DNA of 43,557 nt, taken from the NCBI GenBank assembly GCA_008501705.1, contig QQUG01000015.1, positions 1 through 43,557 of the forward strand, given 5' to 3'. The stretch's first letter is position 1. Every line of letters starts with the position of its first letter. Below, one piece after another: positions 9,714 to 19,194 of this stretch. Position numbers and translations under genes: made by a program. Below the pieces are notes generated by a model. The model did no database searches. It was given only the letters and a program-made list of their open reading frames with translations, and had not been told where the DNA came from. This DNA comes from Flavobacterium sp. (lineage in GTDB: Bacteria > Bacteroidota > Bacteroidia > Flavobacteriales > Flavobacteriaceae).

Positions 9714-11168
9714 TTAAATTTTAGATAATTGATGTATAGGTACTTCTGCTTCCGTCGGGTTATCAACCTCAAGTGGTTTATACCCTAAAATAGTAAGCAA
9801 ATGTTCACTGGTTTGTTGTTCGGCAAATACCTGAGAAACTAGCTCTCCGTCGGCATTCCTATCAATAAGTATATGTTTAGGGGTAGGGATCAAACAGTGT
9901 TGTAATCCTCCAAATCCACCTATGGTTTCCTGGTATGCCCCGGTGTGGAAGAACCCAATATACAGGGGTTTCTCCTTCTTAAATTTTGGTAGGTAAATGG
10001 CATTCAGGTTTTGTTCGCTGTTGTAATAATCGTCGCTATCGCAGGTTAGGCCGCCTAAAAGCACCCTTTCGTATTCATCGTGCCAGCGATTTATAGCCAG
10101 CATAATATATCGTTTGTTGATAGCCCAGGTATCCGGCAGAGTGGTGATAAATGATGAATTGATCATATTCCACTTTTCCCTGTCGTTCTGTTGTTTCTGA
10201 TGCAGTACCTCGTAAATAGCACCGCCACTCTCTCCTACGGTAAAGCTTCCAAATTCGGTAAAAATGTGCGGTACAGGAACTTCTGCTTCCGAACATGCCA
10301 GACCGATCTGGTTAATGATCTCGTCGACCATGTATTCGTAGTCATAGTCGAAGGTAAGCGAATTCTTTATAGGAAATCCGCCACCAATATTGAGGCTGTC
10401 CAGGCTGGGGCATATTTTCTTCAACTTCACGTATACCTTCAGGCACTTCAGTAGTTCATTCCAGTAGTAGGCATTATCCTTTATACCGGTATTAATGAAA
10501 AAGTGAAGCATTTTCAAGTTCACCCGTTCGTTCGTTTTAATTTGCTCTTCGTAAAACGGAACTATGTTCTTATAGCCTATTCCAAGTCGGGACGTATAAA
10601 ATTCGAACTTGGGTTCTTCTTCTGAAGCAATTCGGATCCCTATATTGAAGTCACCTCGAATTTCTTCCGACAGCAACTCCACCTCATCGTAGTTATCGAT
10701 GATAGGAAGGCAGTTTTGATGCCCGTTATTAATGAGCCTGGCGATATTGGTTACGTACTGCGCACGTTTAAAACCATTGCAAAGCACGAAGGTGTTGTTG
10801 GTTATTTTCCCGTCTTTTTTGAGGCGTTCCACAATGTCCATATCGAAAGCCGAAGAGGTCTCTATATGTATATCGTTCTCCAGGGCCTTTTCCAGTACAT
10901 GTTTAAAGTGCGAACTTTTTGTACAATAGCTATAGTTATAGGTACCCTTATAGTTGTGTTTTTCCATAGCGGTTTTAAACCATGTTTTCGACCGTTGGAT
11001 ATTTTCCGAAATTTTCGGTAAATAAGTAAATTTAAGAGGAGCCCCGTATTTTTCGACAAGGTTCATTAGGTCCACATCGTGGAAATTAAGTTGTGAGCCG
11101 TCCAGCGAGAACTCGTTCTGTGGGAAATCGTAGGTTTGATCTATCAGATCTATGTATTTAGTATTCAT
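9714..11168 (-). CDS. speA: Biosynthetic arginine decarboxylase, short form
   Basis: PLP-dependent alanine-racemase fold type: YNYSYCTKSSHF, LNIGGGFPIKNS, FTEFGSFTVGESG; downstream agmatinase gene. Confidence 0.85.
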   Translation of the reverse strand: MNTKYIDLIDQTYDFPQNEFSLDGSQLNFHDVDLMNLVEKYGAPLKFTYLPKISENIQRSKTWFKTAMEKHNYKGTYNYSYCTKSSHFKHVLEKALENDIHIETSSAFDMDIVERLKKDGKITNNTFVLCNGFKRAQYVTNIARLINNGHQNCLPIIDNYDEVELLSEEIRGDFNIGIRIASEEEPKFEFYTSRLGIGYKNIVPFYEEQIKTNERVNLKMLHFFINTGIKDNAYYWNELLKCLKVYVKLKKICPSLDSLNIGGGFPIKNSLTFDYDYEYMVDEIINQIGLACSEAEVPVPHIFTEFGSFTVGESGGAIYEVLHQKQQNDREKWNMINSSFITTLPDTWAINKRYIMLAINRWHDEYERVLLGGLTCDSDDYYNSEQNLNAIYLPKFKKEKPLYIGFFHTGAYQETIGGFGGLQHCLIPTPKHILIDRNADGELVSQVFAEQQTSEHLLTILGYKPLEVDNPTEAEVPIHQLSKI

Positions 11169-11471
11169 TGTAATATTAAAATTGAAAGTTTATAAGAGAT
11201 GCCGGTCTGGGCACTTTACGCGCAATCAATTAATACTAAACACGAATAGGTAAGGGCGAAGATTCTGACGCGGAAACGGTCAGATGCCAGTTGTATGATA
11301 AATCTTCGGAAGCTAGCTTTAAATTTCGGCAGATTACCTGGAATCCTGTTTTTGAATATAACTTCCTATTTTTCAAAAACCCGAACTTAAAAACACATTT
11401 CAATTTGTTCAGCTAAATCGGGTGCAAATGAAATAAAAAAAATTGAATTACAAGTTAATTCCTTATTAATT

Positions 11472-12329
11472 TTATAACATACTGAAAAGTTCTGTTTCTG
11501 CCTGAGTTAACAGCTTCCATCTGCCTCTTGGAAGATCCTTTTTGGTAAGATGGGCAATGGTAACACAATCCACCTTGATCACATCGTAGCCTAAGTGTGA
11601 GAATATGTCACGTATTACGCTGTTTCCCATGTGCTTTATGCGCAGACCAACCTCTTTTTTCGGGGAATTGTCCACATAGCTTACTTCTTCCACCATGATC
11701 TCTTTTCCGTCGATCTTAAGTCCTTCTTTTATCTTCTGAAGATCGGCTGCCTTAACGTTTTTATCCAGCTCTATATGAAATAATCTATCCATTCCTTTGG
11801 AGTGAAGCTTTTTCACCAGGGCATCGTCATTGGTAAAAAGTAACAATCCTGTAGCATTTCTCCCTAACCTGCCTACCGGTTTTACCCTGGCGGTGGTAGC
11901 ATTAGAGATTAGATCCATTACCGTAAGGCCTTTAGATTCACTGGTGGTAGTTGCAACACCTTTCGGCTTGTTGAGTAGCACATAGGTATTCGGCTCGGGG
12001 TTGATACGGCGGCCATCAAAGCGCACGTCATCCTCCAGCTTAACTTTATAACCCATTTCGTTAATGATCTTGCCATTAACTGTTACTAGTCCGGTAGCGA
12101 TAAAGGTATCTGCCTCTCTTCGCGAACATATCCCACTATTGGCAATATATTTATTGAGACGAATGCCATCGGCAGGATTTGCCGATTGCTTTTTCCCTCC
12201 TTTATTTGCTGTAGTTCGACGGTTATCTTTTTTAAAAGGAGGTTTTTTTCCTTTAGCTCCCTGACCGCTGCGTTTGTTCTCTCTTCCTGCCGGAGATTTT
12301 CCGGCTCCTCTGTTCCCTTGTTTACTCAT
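11472..12329 (-). CDS. Large-subunit rRNA pseudouridine synthase (RluB/RluE/RluF family) with basic N-terminal extension
   Basis: S4 domain (IRLNKYIANSGICSRREAD) and PVGRLGRNATGLLLFTND catalytic motif. Confidence 0.9.
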   Translation of the reverse strand: MSKQGNRGAGKSPAGRENKRSGQGAKGKKPPFKKDNRRTTANKGGKKQSANPADGIRLNKYIANSGICSRREADTFIATGLVTVNGKIINEMGYKVKLEDDVRFDGRRINPEPNTYVLLNKPKGVATTTSESKGLTVMDLISNATTARVKPVGRLGRNATGLLLFTNDDALVKKLHSKGMDRLFHIELDKNVKAADLQKIKEGLKIDGKEIMVEEVSYVDNSPKKEVGLRIKHMGNSVIRDIFSHLGYDVIKVDCVTIAHLTKKDLPRGRWKLLTQAETELFSML

Positions 12330-12544
12330 ACTAATTTTGCTGTTGTTCCAGCTTTTAAATTTTCGGCAAAGATATACAAAGCCATTGGTTTTCAGTGATA
12401 AAAGTTAATATCAAAATTTATTCATTTATTAAAGAATAAACTATTTAGATCTACAGGGTCAAAACTTGTTAAGAAGGCTCGCCTGCTTCGTTTCAGAACA
12501 AAGAAAATTTAGAGAGTATTTTCTAGTAGATTCTTACTATATAG

Positions 12545-13450
12545 TTAGAATATTCTATTGAGAAGCACATCCACATCTATCAATACAATACTAAATACAC
12601 CGATCACGATAACCAGTTTTAATATGGTATGCAGTAATATATAGTGTAATTTTTTTGCTGAAATCCATAAAAAGATGAGGAATAGTAGTAAACCGGGTAT
12701 ACTGGCATAAAAGTAAAGCACCATATACCCTATATCGAATTTCGTGAGTAAAAAATACACTGGGATCAATGTTAGGGCGGCAAGTAGGGTTAGCATTCGT
12801 TTTGAGGTTCGCTCTCCATAAACCACCGGGATGGTGCGATAATTTTGAGCGAAATCCCCTTTGATGTTTTCCAGGTCCTTCACCAATTCGCGCATAGAGA
12901 TCACGAGGAAAAGAAAGGTTGCGTGTACAAAGATCACCAGGTCGAAGTTTTTGTAATAGATAAACACGGCAAAGAAAGGTATAACCGCCAGTATGGCGGC
13001 TGTGATATTTCCTATGAAGGGATATCTTTTTAGTCGGTGCGAATAATACCAAATAGCAAAAATGTAGAGGCTAAAGAACATGACGGCTTTAAAGGAGACA
13101 TAGCTGGCAAAGATCACCGAAAGGAAATTGAGGACGAAATAGGTAGTGAGTTTGGTTCGCTGGCTCACCAGCCTGTCCAGCATGGTTTTGTGGGGCCTGT
13201 TGATCAGGTCCTTTTCCCTGTCGTAAAAACTGTTTATAATGTAGCCTCCGGCTATGGCAAAAGCAGATGCCAGAACGAGCATAAGAAGGTTGGGATCGAA
13301 CAATACTTTTCGCAAGGGCAGGTCTGGTGCGAGTATGTAAATGGAGGTAAGGTATTGTGCCAGGATGATAATGAGAATATTATAACCCCTTATCACAGAA
13401 ATCAAGCTGAAAGATTTTAAAAGAAAATGTTTCTGCTTTCTGCTTAACAT
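12545..13450 (-). CDS. UbiA-family prenyltransferase (geranylgeranylglycerol-phosphate geranylgeranyltransferase-like)
   Basis: Polytopic; NSFYDREKDLINRPHKTM Asp-rich motif and DLENIKGDFAQNYRTIPVVYG second motif. Confidence 0.8.
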   Translation of the reverse strand: MLSRKQKHFLLKSFSLISVIRGYNILIIILAQYLTSIYILAPDLPLRKVLFDPNLLMLVLASAFAIAGGYIINSFYDREKDLINRPHKTMLDRLVSQRTKLTTYFVLNFLSVIFASYVSFKAVMFFSLYIFAIWYYSHRLKRYPFIGNITAAILAVIPFFAVFIYYKNFDLVIFVHATFLFLVISMRELVKDLENIKGDFAQNYRTIPVVYGERTSKRMLTLLAALTLIPVYFLLTKFDIGYMVLYFYASIPGLLLFLIFLWISAKKLHYILLHTILKLVIVIGVFSIVLIDVDVLLNRIF

Positions 13451-13473
13451 ACCATATGTGGATGAAAATTATT

Positions 13474-14412
13474 TCAGAAATTATAAACCACTTCTAGTTT
13501 ATAATCTTTTAGAGCCTCCCTTGCCCGAGCAAGATCCTCGGTGAACCCCAGCATATATCCTCCACCACCAGAACCACATAATTTGAGGTAGTAGGCGTTA
13601 GATTCTATTCCCTTCTTCCAAAGCTTGTGGAATTCTTTAGGGATCATGGGTTTGAAATTCTCTAATACTACTTTAGAAAGTTGTTTGATATTCCCGAAGA
13701 GTGATTTCACATCGCCATTCAGGAAATCTTCCACGCAAGCGTCTGTGTGTTTTACAAACTGATTTTTCAACATCTTTCGGAAACCTTCCTGCTTCATATT
13801 TTCCATGAAGATCTGTACCATAGGCGCCGTCTCCCCGGTGCTTCCACTATCCAGTAAGAAAACAGCTCCTTTACCAGATTCTGTTTGAGATGGGATCCCG
13901 GCCGGTTCGATATTATCTTTCGAGTTTATGAGAATTGGTAAACTTAGATAACTGTTTAAAGGATCTAGGCCGGAAGATTTACCATGGAAGAAAGATTCCA
14001 TCTCGGCGAAAATTCCCTTTAGTTGTAAAAGTTTATCCCGGGTAAGGTTCTCTAAGACCGTAATTTTATCGTTGGCGTACTTATCGTAAATAGCAGCAAC
14101 CAGTGCACCACTACTTCCAACTCCATAACCTTGCGGGATACTGGAGTCGAAATACAATCCCTGCTCTATATCTTGTTTTAAACGTTCCAGATTAAAAGAA
14201 ACCAGGCCAGGTTCTCTTTGCTCCAGATCTTCAAGATACTGTAGAAAGCGTTTTAAATTCTCGTTGCTTTTATGAGTTGATGGGGTTTTGTGTGCATCTA
14301 TCTTCAGAGCGCCGTTATAAAAGTTATAAGGGATAGAAAGCCCTTTGGAATCTTTTATAATACCATATTCCCCGAATAGAAGAATTTTTGAGTAAAACAG
14401 GGGACCACGCAT
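13474..14412 (-). CDS. GHMP kinase, probable mevalonate kinase
   Basis: SKILLFGEYGI and PQGYGVGSSGALVAAIYDKY GHMP motifs; LCGSGGGGYMLGF C-terminal motif; next to mvaD. Confidence 0.8.
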   Translation of the reverse strand: MRGPLFYSKILLFGEYGIIKDSKGLSIPYNFYNGALKIDAHKTPSTHKSNENLKRFLQYLEDLEQREPGLVSFNLERLKQDIEQGLYFDSSIPQGYGVGSSGALVAAIYDKYANDKITVLENLTRDKLLQLKGIFAEMESFFHGKSSGLDPLNSYLSLPILINSKDNIEPAGIPSQTESGKGAVFLLDSGSTGETAPMVQIFMENMKQEGFRKMLKNQFVKHTDACVEDFLNGDVKSLFGNIKQLSKVVLENFKPMIPKEFHKLWKKGIESNAYYLKLCGSGGGGYMLGFTEDLARAREALKDYKLEVVYNF

Positions 14413-14591
14413 AAATTGTGTACGTTTTCAGTAGTAAAGGTACATTTTTTACCTTTAAATCTATTTATTAATGGCAAAGATATACTTTCCCGTAAGGAAA
14501 TTTCAGAAAAAATCCATAAAAATCAACACTTTCAACTAGCTGGCATTAAACCCCTTGCAGGTGAATAGTAGTAGCCCGCAAAGCATCAAAA

Positions 14592-15671
14592 TCACATTTG
14601 AGAGGCCCCGATGCCAACCTGATCTTCAATAAAAGATCCATTTTTACAGTACCTGGCAAGTTCGTTCTTAATAAAGGGAACAACTATCGAGCTTTCGTTC
14701 TCCGGGTATAAAACATGCACATTGGCCCCGGCGTCCAGAGTAAAACAAAGGTGAGAGCCGTTTTCTTTTCTAAATTGCCAAATACAGTTGATGATCTCCA
14801 GCGTATTGGGTTTCATAAGAATGTAGTAGGGTACGGAGGTCATCATCATGGCATGTAGCTGAAGGGCTTCAGATTCGACCAATTGGATAAAACTCTTGAG
14901 ATCCCCTGTTCTAAATACGCGTACTAATTTCTTCAGGTTGAGATTGGCATTCCCAAAACGATCTTCGGCATACGGATGATCCTGCATTAGACCATGACCC
15001 GCGGTGCTACTCACTTGCTTCTCGCCTTTATCTACCAATAAGATCGTATCCCGGTAGTTGGAGAAATTTGGATGTATCTCGTAAGGATATTTCGTTCCGT
15101 ACAGGTCGCTGCTCCCCTCGATCTGCGGGTGCTCTCCCCATACAATGAGCGGGCCTTCCACACTTCGGCAGGCACTCCCCGATCCCAGACGGGCCAGGAA
15201 AGAGGCTTTTTGATTAAACTCCTTTTCAGAGATCTCTTCCACCAAAAGCTCCTTCTCTACACTCATTAAGCACAAAGCCAGCGCACTCATCCCGCTGGCA
15301 GAGGAGGCAATACCGCTACTATGCGGAAAAGAATTTGAGGTTTCTATACGAAAGGTGTAATTCTTTAAAAAAGGTATATAGGCTTCAATTCTTTCAAAGA
15401 ACTGAAGAATCTTAGGTTCGAAGCCCGACTCTCGTTCTCCGTCGAGGTACACTTCAAACTCATAACCTTCCGTGGATTTCTCACTATAAGACAGTTTGGT
15501 GGTGGTATGGCAATTAGAAAGTGTAAAACTAACCGAAGCGTTACAGGGTAACTGATGTTCAAATTTTCCCCAGTATTTTACCAGAGCAATGTTACTGGGA
15601 GATTTCCAGGTCACACTACCTTCAGGGAACTGATTTGAATATGGTTTCGAAAGGAACTGAGCTTCTGGCAT
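14592..15671 (-). CDS. mvaD: Diphosphomevalonate decarboxylase
   Basis: TWKSPSNIALVKYWGKFEHQLPCNASVSFTL; SSGIASSASGMSALALC; FTLDAGANVHVL. Confidence 0.9.
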   Translation of the reverse strand: MPEAQFLSKPYSNQFPEGSVTWKSPSNIALVKYWGKFEHQLPCNASVSFTLSNCHTTTKLSYSEKSTEGYEFEVYLDGERESGFEPKILQFFERIEAYIPFLKNYTFRIETSNSFPHSSGIASSASGMSALALCLMSVEKELLVEEISEKEFNQKASFLARLGSGSACRSVEGPLIVWGEHPQIEGSSDLYGTKYPYEIHPNFSNYRDTILLVDKGEKQVSSTAGHGLMQDHPYAEDRFGNANLNLKKLVRVFRTGDLKSFIQLVESEALQLHAMMMTSVPYYILMKPNTLEIINCIWQFRKENGSHLCFTLDAGANVHVLYPENESSIVVPFIKNELARYCKNGSFIEDQVGIGASQM

Positions 15672-15776
15672 GTAAAGAATATTTCAGCACAAAGATAGCG
15701 AAAACCCCTTCGGTTGAAAAGCAAGTTATTTCCGAAGCAATAAAATTTCTATTTCGTTTAAGTGAAAGATATTGAA

Positions 15777-15803
15777 TTAAAAAAGCCCTTTTTCAAGGGC
15801 TTA
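15777..15803 (-). terminator. Intrinsic terminator of the serine hydrolase gene
   Basis: On minus strand AAGCCCTTGAAAAAGGGCTTTTTT immediately after the 15809 stop. Confidence 0.8.
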
Positions 15804-15808
15804 AATCG

Positions 15809-17692
15809 CTATTTAATAACAAATCGTTTGGTGCTTCGCCTGTTGCCAATTGTAATGTCTATAAGATATAATCCGGAATCCAGTCGTGAAACATCAATTG
15901 TATTCTCTCCACTCTCCACATTTCCTGCAAGAAGGCTTCTTCCCTGCAGATCGAATACGGTAAAATTAAGTTCATCTGGTAATTCGTTGTAGACGTGAAG
16001 TATTTCTGAAGTCACTGTGGGATAAATTTTCACTGCAAATTGCAATTCATTCTCATCGAAACCAAGAAGTGCTTCTCTTTCTGCAGGATTTCCCAGTAAG
16101 TATAAGGCGTTATTACCATTATTGGTATTCTTTGTATACTCGTACACCCTAATCGCATAGCGTTTGGTATTGTCCAGCCCTGTAACAGTAACCGCTGTCC
16201 CGGTTCCATTGTACATCACATAGGTGCCGTCACCCAGGTCATCACCACTGCCAAATGCAGCATTGGCGTTATAATCTGTTCCATCAAGCGGGTAGGCACT
16301 AAAATTATAGGGGTCGGTGTTGTTTGTAATATCCTTCATAACCACAACACGGGAAGTACCATTTCCATTGGTCCAGCTTAGGTCCATTGTGGAAATACCA
16401 TCGCCTTGCGCCAGCAAGTTACTGGCATTCACCGTTGGGGCGTCGAGAAGATCGAAGGTAGGAAAACCTGAAGCTCCCGAAATACAATTCCATCCCAATC
16501 CATCCAATGCTGCCCAAAATGCAGGCGCTGTTCCGTCCACTATCCGCTTATTCAATAAGATCGCCCAGGTATATCCACTATTGGATCTAACCCAATAGGT
16601 TGCTGTACCATCCACAGCACCGGAATGCCACCAGTTATTACTGGCATTTACAGCCCATCCTTTAGCGTAATTTGCATTATTTGCCGACGGAGTCACCATA
16701 TTGGTAATGGTCGCAGGCAAAAGTATATCGGGTTTGGTGTTGAATCCGTCTACAGCTACGAGTAGTCTCACCAAATCGCGAGCACTTGCTATCCAGCCTC
16801 CATGGCCGTCCATGGCATTAATCGAGAATCCTCCATATTCCCAGGGAACCAGGTTACCACTTCCATAAAGATCCAGGGTTGTGAATCCGTTCCCCACATA
16901 TTCGCCTTCGCGTTCTCGCTTGTCCTCAAGTAAATTCTCACCAATATACATATCGTATATCCCCAGAGGATGCAAGATCTCATCCTGCATATACGCTTCA
17001 TAGGATTTACCCGAAACTTCTTCTATGATCTCACTTAGTATAAGGTATCCCATATTCGAATAGGCATAGGCGGTTCCGGGGGTGAAATTCAGGTTTTTTT
17101 CGAGCAGGTAATTAATAAGGAATTCTTCTTTCACCGGGTTGGGTTGTCCCTGGGTTTGGGTAACATGTAGCGGAACCGCGATGGGGTCACATCCTGAAAA
17201 GAACCATGGATAGGGTGTGGTGGGGTTTGGGAAACAATCAACACTACTATCCCAGCCCGCACTGTGTTCCAGAAGCTGTTGCACGGTTATATCGTAAATG
17301 CGATTATCTATTATTGTACTTCCCGAAAAATACCAGTGATTCTCCAGCAGACCGCCCGGGCCAAACACCTTATCGGCAAGTGCAATATCACCATCTTCGA
17401 TCATCTTCATAATTCCTATACTGGTAATGGGTTTCGAAACACTTGCAATTCTGAACATATGATACGGCTGAGTAGGTTCAGTCGCACTGATATCGGCATT
17501 TCCGAAGGATCTCATATATTTTAGCTCTCCGTCTTTTGCAAGCGCAAAAGTTAAGCCGGGTATATTATAGCTGGACATGAAATTTTGTACCTGTGTATCA
17601 CAACTACTCATTTGTGGAACGGGTATTCCGTTTTGAGCAATGCTGCAGATTCCTAATAGTAACACTGTTGCATATGATAATAGTCGTTTCAT
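15809..17692 (-). CDS. Serine hydrolase (class C beta-lactamase/DD-peptidase fold) with T9SS type A C-terminal sorting domain
   Basis: SVSK (SxxK), YSN (YxN) and HSG motifs; C-terminal LNFTVFDLQGRSLLAG...LDSGLYLIDITIGNRRSTKRFVIK sorting domain; signal peptide. Confidence 0.9.
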   Translation of the reverse strand: MKRLLSYATVLLLGICSIAQNGIPVPQMSSCDTQVQNFMSSYNIPGLTFALAKDGELKYMRSFGNADISATEPTQPYHMFRIASVSKPITSIGIMKMIEDGDIALADKVFGPGGLLENHWYFSGSTIIDNRIYDITVQQLLEHSAGWDSSVDCFPNPTTPYPWFFSGCDPIAVPLHVTQTQGQPNPVKEEFLINYLLEKNLNFTPGTAYAYSNMGYLILSEIIEEVSGKSYEAYMQDEILHPLGIYDMYIGENLLEDKREREGEYVGNGFTTLDLYGSGNLVPWEYGGFSINAMDGHGGWIASARDLVRLLVAVDGFNTKPDILLPATITNMVTPSANNANYAKGWAVNASNNWWHSGAVDGTATYWVRSNSGYTWAILLNKRIVDGTAPAFWAALDGLGWNCISGASGFPTFDLLDAPTVNASNLLAQGDGISTMDLSWTNGNGTSRVVVMKDITNNTDPYNFSAYPLDGTDYNANAAFGSGDDLGDGTYVMYNGTGTAVTVTGLDNTKRYAIRVYEYTKNTNNGNNALYLLGNPAEREALLGFDENELQFAVKIYPTVTSEILHVYNELPDELNFTVFDLQGRSLLAGNVESGENTIDVSRLDSGLYLIDITIGNRRSTKRFVIK

Positions 17693-17721
17693 AATGTAAT
17701 AGAATTAAGGTTAGTACCATT

Positions 17722-17748
17722 ACATCGCAGTAGAACGAAATTGTCATC
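17722..17748 (-). promoter_or_regulatory. Putative ECF-type promoter for the serine hydrolase gene
   Basis: Minus strand GATGACA-N14-CGATGT, same as three other sites in the locus. Confidence 0.65.
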
Positions 17749-17771
17749 ATTTAAAAATTTTACAGGGCAAT

Positions 17772-17798
17772 GATGACAAATTTTTCTTTATACGATGT
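17772..17798 (+). promoter_or_regulatory. Putative ECF-type promoter for the sigma/anti-sigma/CHAT operon
   Basis: GATGACA-AATTTTTCTTTATA-CGATGT, 80 nt before the sigma factor start. Confidence 0.7.
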
Positions 17799-17878
17799 GA
17801 GGGTGAATGGCGCTGTTATATTGATTTCAGTAAAAATCTGAATGAAAAAAAATTGTATCTTTTCCCTATCTACATACC

Positions 17879-18454
17879 ATGGGGAATGACAATCTAATAG
17901 CGGCGCAATTGCATCTGGCAGAGGCTGTGAAGAACAATGATGAATTAGTTCTGAAACAGTTGTATCAGGAATGTTATGGTAAAATCGAAGTACATATTTT
18001 GAAGAATAACGGCACCAGGCCCCAGGCAAAGGACACTTACCAGGAAGCATTTATAGCGACCTGGCAAAATGTGAAAAGCGGAAAATTCGTGCCTGCTAAC
18101 GAAACTGCTTTACAAGGTTATTTGTACAGGATCGCAAAAAATAAATGGACGGATTATTTGAGATCTTCGCAATTTAAGAAGACTTCTGCGATGCGGGAAG
18201 GTTATGAAATTCCGGACGAGTTCGACGAATCGAATACCGATAATATACAACAACTCAATACCGCAATGGAAGCCTTTCAGAAGCTAGGTAATGAATGTAA
18301 GCAACTGTTAACCTATTTTTATTTTGAGAAAAAATCGATGCGGGAAATTGCTATGGCATTCGAAATTGGCGAAGCCTCCGCACGCAATAAAAAATATCGT
18401 TGTATCAGCAAATTAAGAGAATTAGCCAAAACCCCAATTATAAAAAATGAATAA
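17879..18454 (+). CDS. ECF-type RNA polymerase sigma factor
   Basis: Sigma region 2 (YQEAFIATWQNVKSGKF...LYRIAKNKWTDYLR) and region 4 (LLTYFYFEKKSMREIAMAFEIGEASARNKKYRCISKLRE). Confidence 0.9.
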   Translation: MGNDNLIAAQLHLAEAVKNNDELVLKQLYQECYGKIEVHILKNNGTRPQAKDTYQEAFIATWQNVKSGKFVPANETALQGYLYRIAKNKWTDYLRSSQFKKTSAMREGYEIPDEFDESNTDNIQQLNTAMEAFQKLGNECKQLLTYFYFEKKSMREIAMAFEIGEASARNKKYRCISKLRELAKTPIIKNE

Positions 18455-19184
18455 TTCAGAAAACATATCACAGGAACGTATTGAACGTATAGAGCTGTAC
18501 CTCGAAGGTAAAATGAGCGAGGATGAAAGATCTCGTTTCGAGTCTGAACTGAACACAGATCCCCAATTGGCCGCGCAGCTGGATGAGCTGCGAATTTTAA
18601 TTCTTGGCGTAGAAACAGCCGCTCTAAAAGATAAAATGGAGGACTTTCACGCAGATCTATCTCCAGTGAAAACTATCACTTCTAGTGGCGGAAAGGGAAG
18701 CACAGCACTCTGGCGATGGTCTGTAGCTGCCATTCTCATTGTGGCCCTGGGAGTTTTCTGGATGCTAAAAAGCGATAATCATTACGAACAGCTATACGCC
18801 AAACATTTTAGTCCGGATCCCGGCTTGCCAACTACCATGAGCGCTACTGCTAATTACGAGTTTTATGAGGGCATGGTAAATTATAAACAAGGGGATTACA
18901 AAACCGCGCTTGTCAAGTGGGAGTCTATAGAGGAGAATACCATGGGCATGGATACGCTACAATATTTCCGTGGCGTTGCTTATCTGGCAGATGGCGATAC
19001 GGAAAACAGTATTAAATATCTTCAACCTCTATGGAATACAGAGGATAATAGTTTTTCTAATGAAACGGCTCATTACCTGGGCCTGGCCTATTTAAAAAAC
19101 GGCGACATTGAAGAAGCCATAAATTATCTTACCTTTAGTAATGAAGAAAGTGCGAAGGAAATACTTTCTGAAATCAAAGACTAA
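18447..19184 (+). CDS. Single-TM anti-sigma-like protein with C-terminal TPR-like repeats
   Basis: Overlaps the sigma gene by 8 bp; short cytosolic N-terminus (ERIELYLEGKMSEDERSRFESEL), TM (WSVAAILIVALGVFWML), TPR-like tail. Confidence 0.75.
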   Translation: MNNSENISQERIERIELYLEGKMSEDERSRFESELNTDPQLAAQLDELRILILGVETAALKDKMEDFHADLSPVKTITSSGGKGSTALWRWSVAAILIVALGVFWMLKSDNHYEQLYAKHFSPDPGLPTTMSATANYEFYEGMVNYKQGDYKTALVKWESIEENTMGMDTLQYFRGVAYLADGDTENSIKYLQPLWNTEDNSFSNETAHYLGLAYLKNGDIEEAINYLTFSNEESAKEILSEIKD

Positions 19185-19194
19185 CTAACTTTAA

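Noticed and set aside
12591-13052. 153-aa minus-strand ORF inside the UbiA gene
   Set aside because: Alternative frame of the UbiA coding sequence; no TM pattern or motif of its own.
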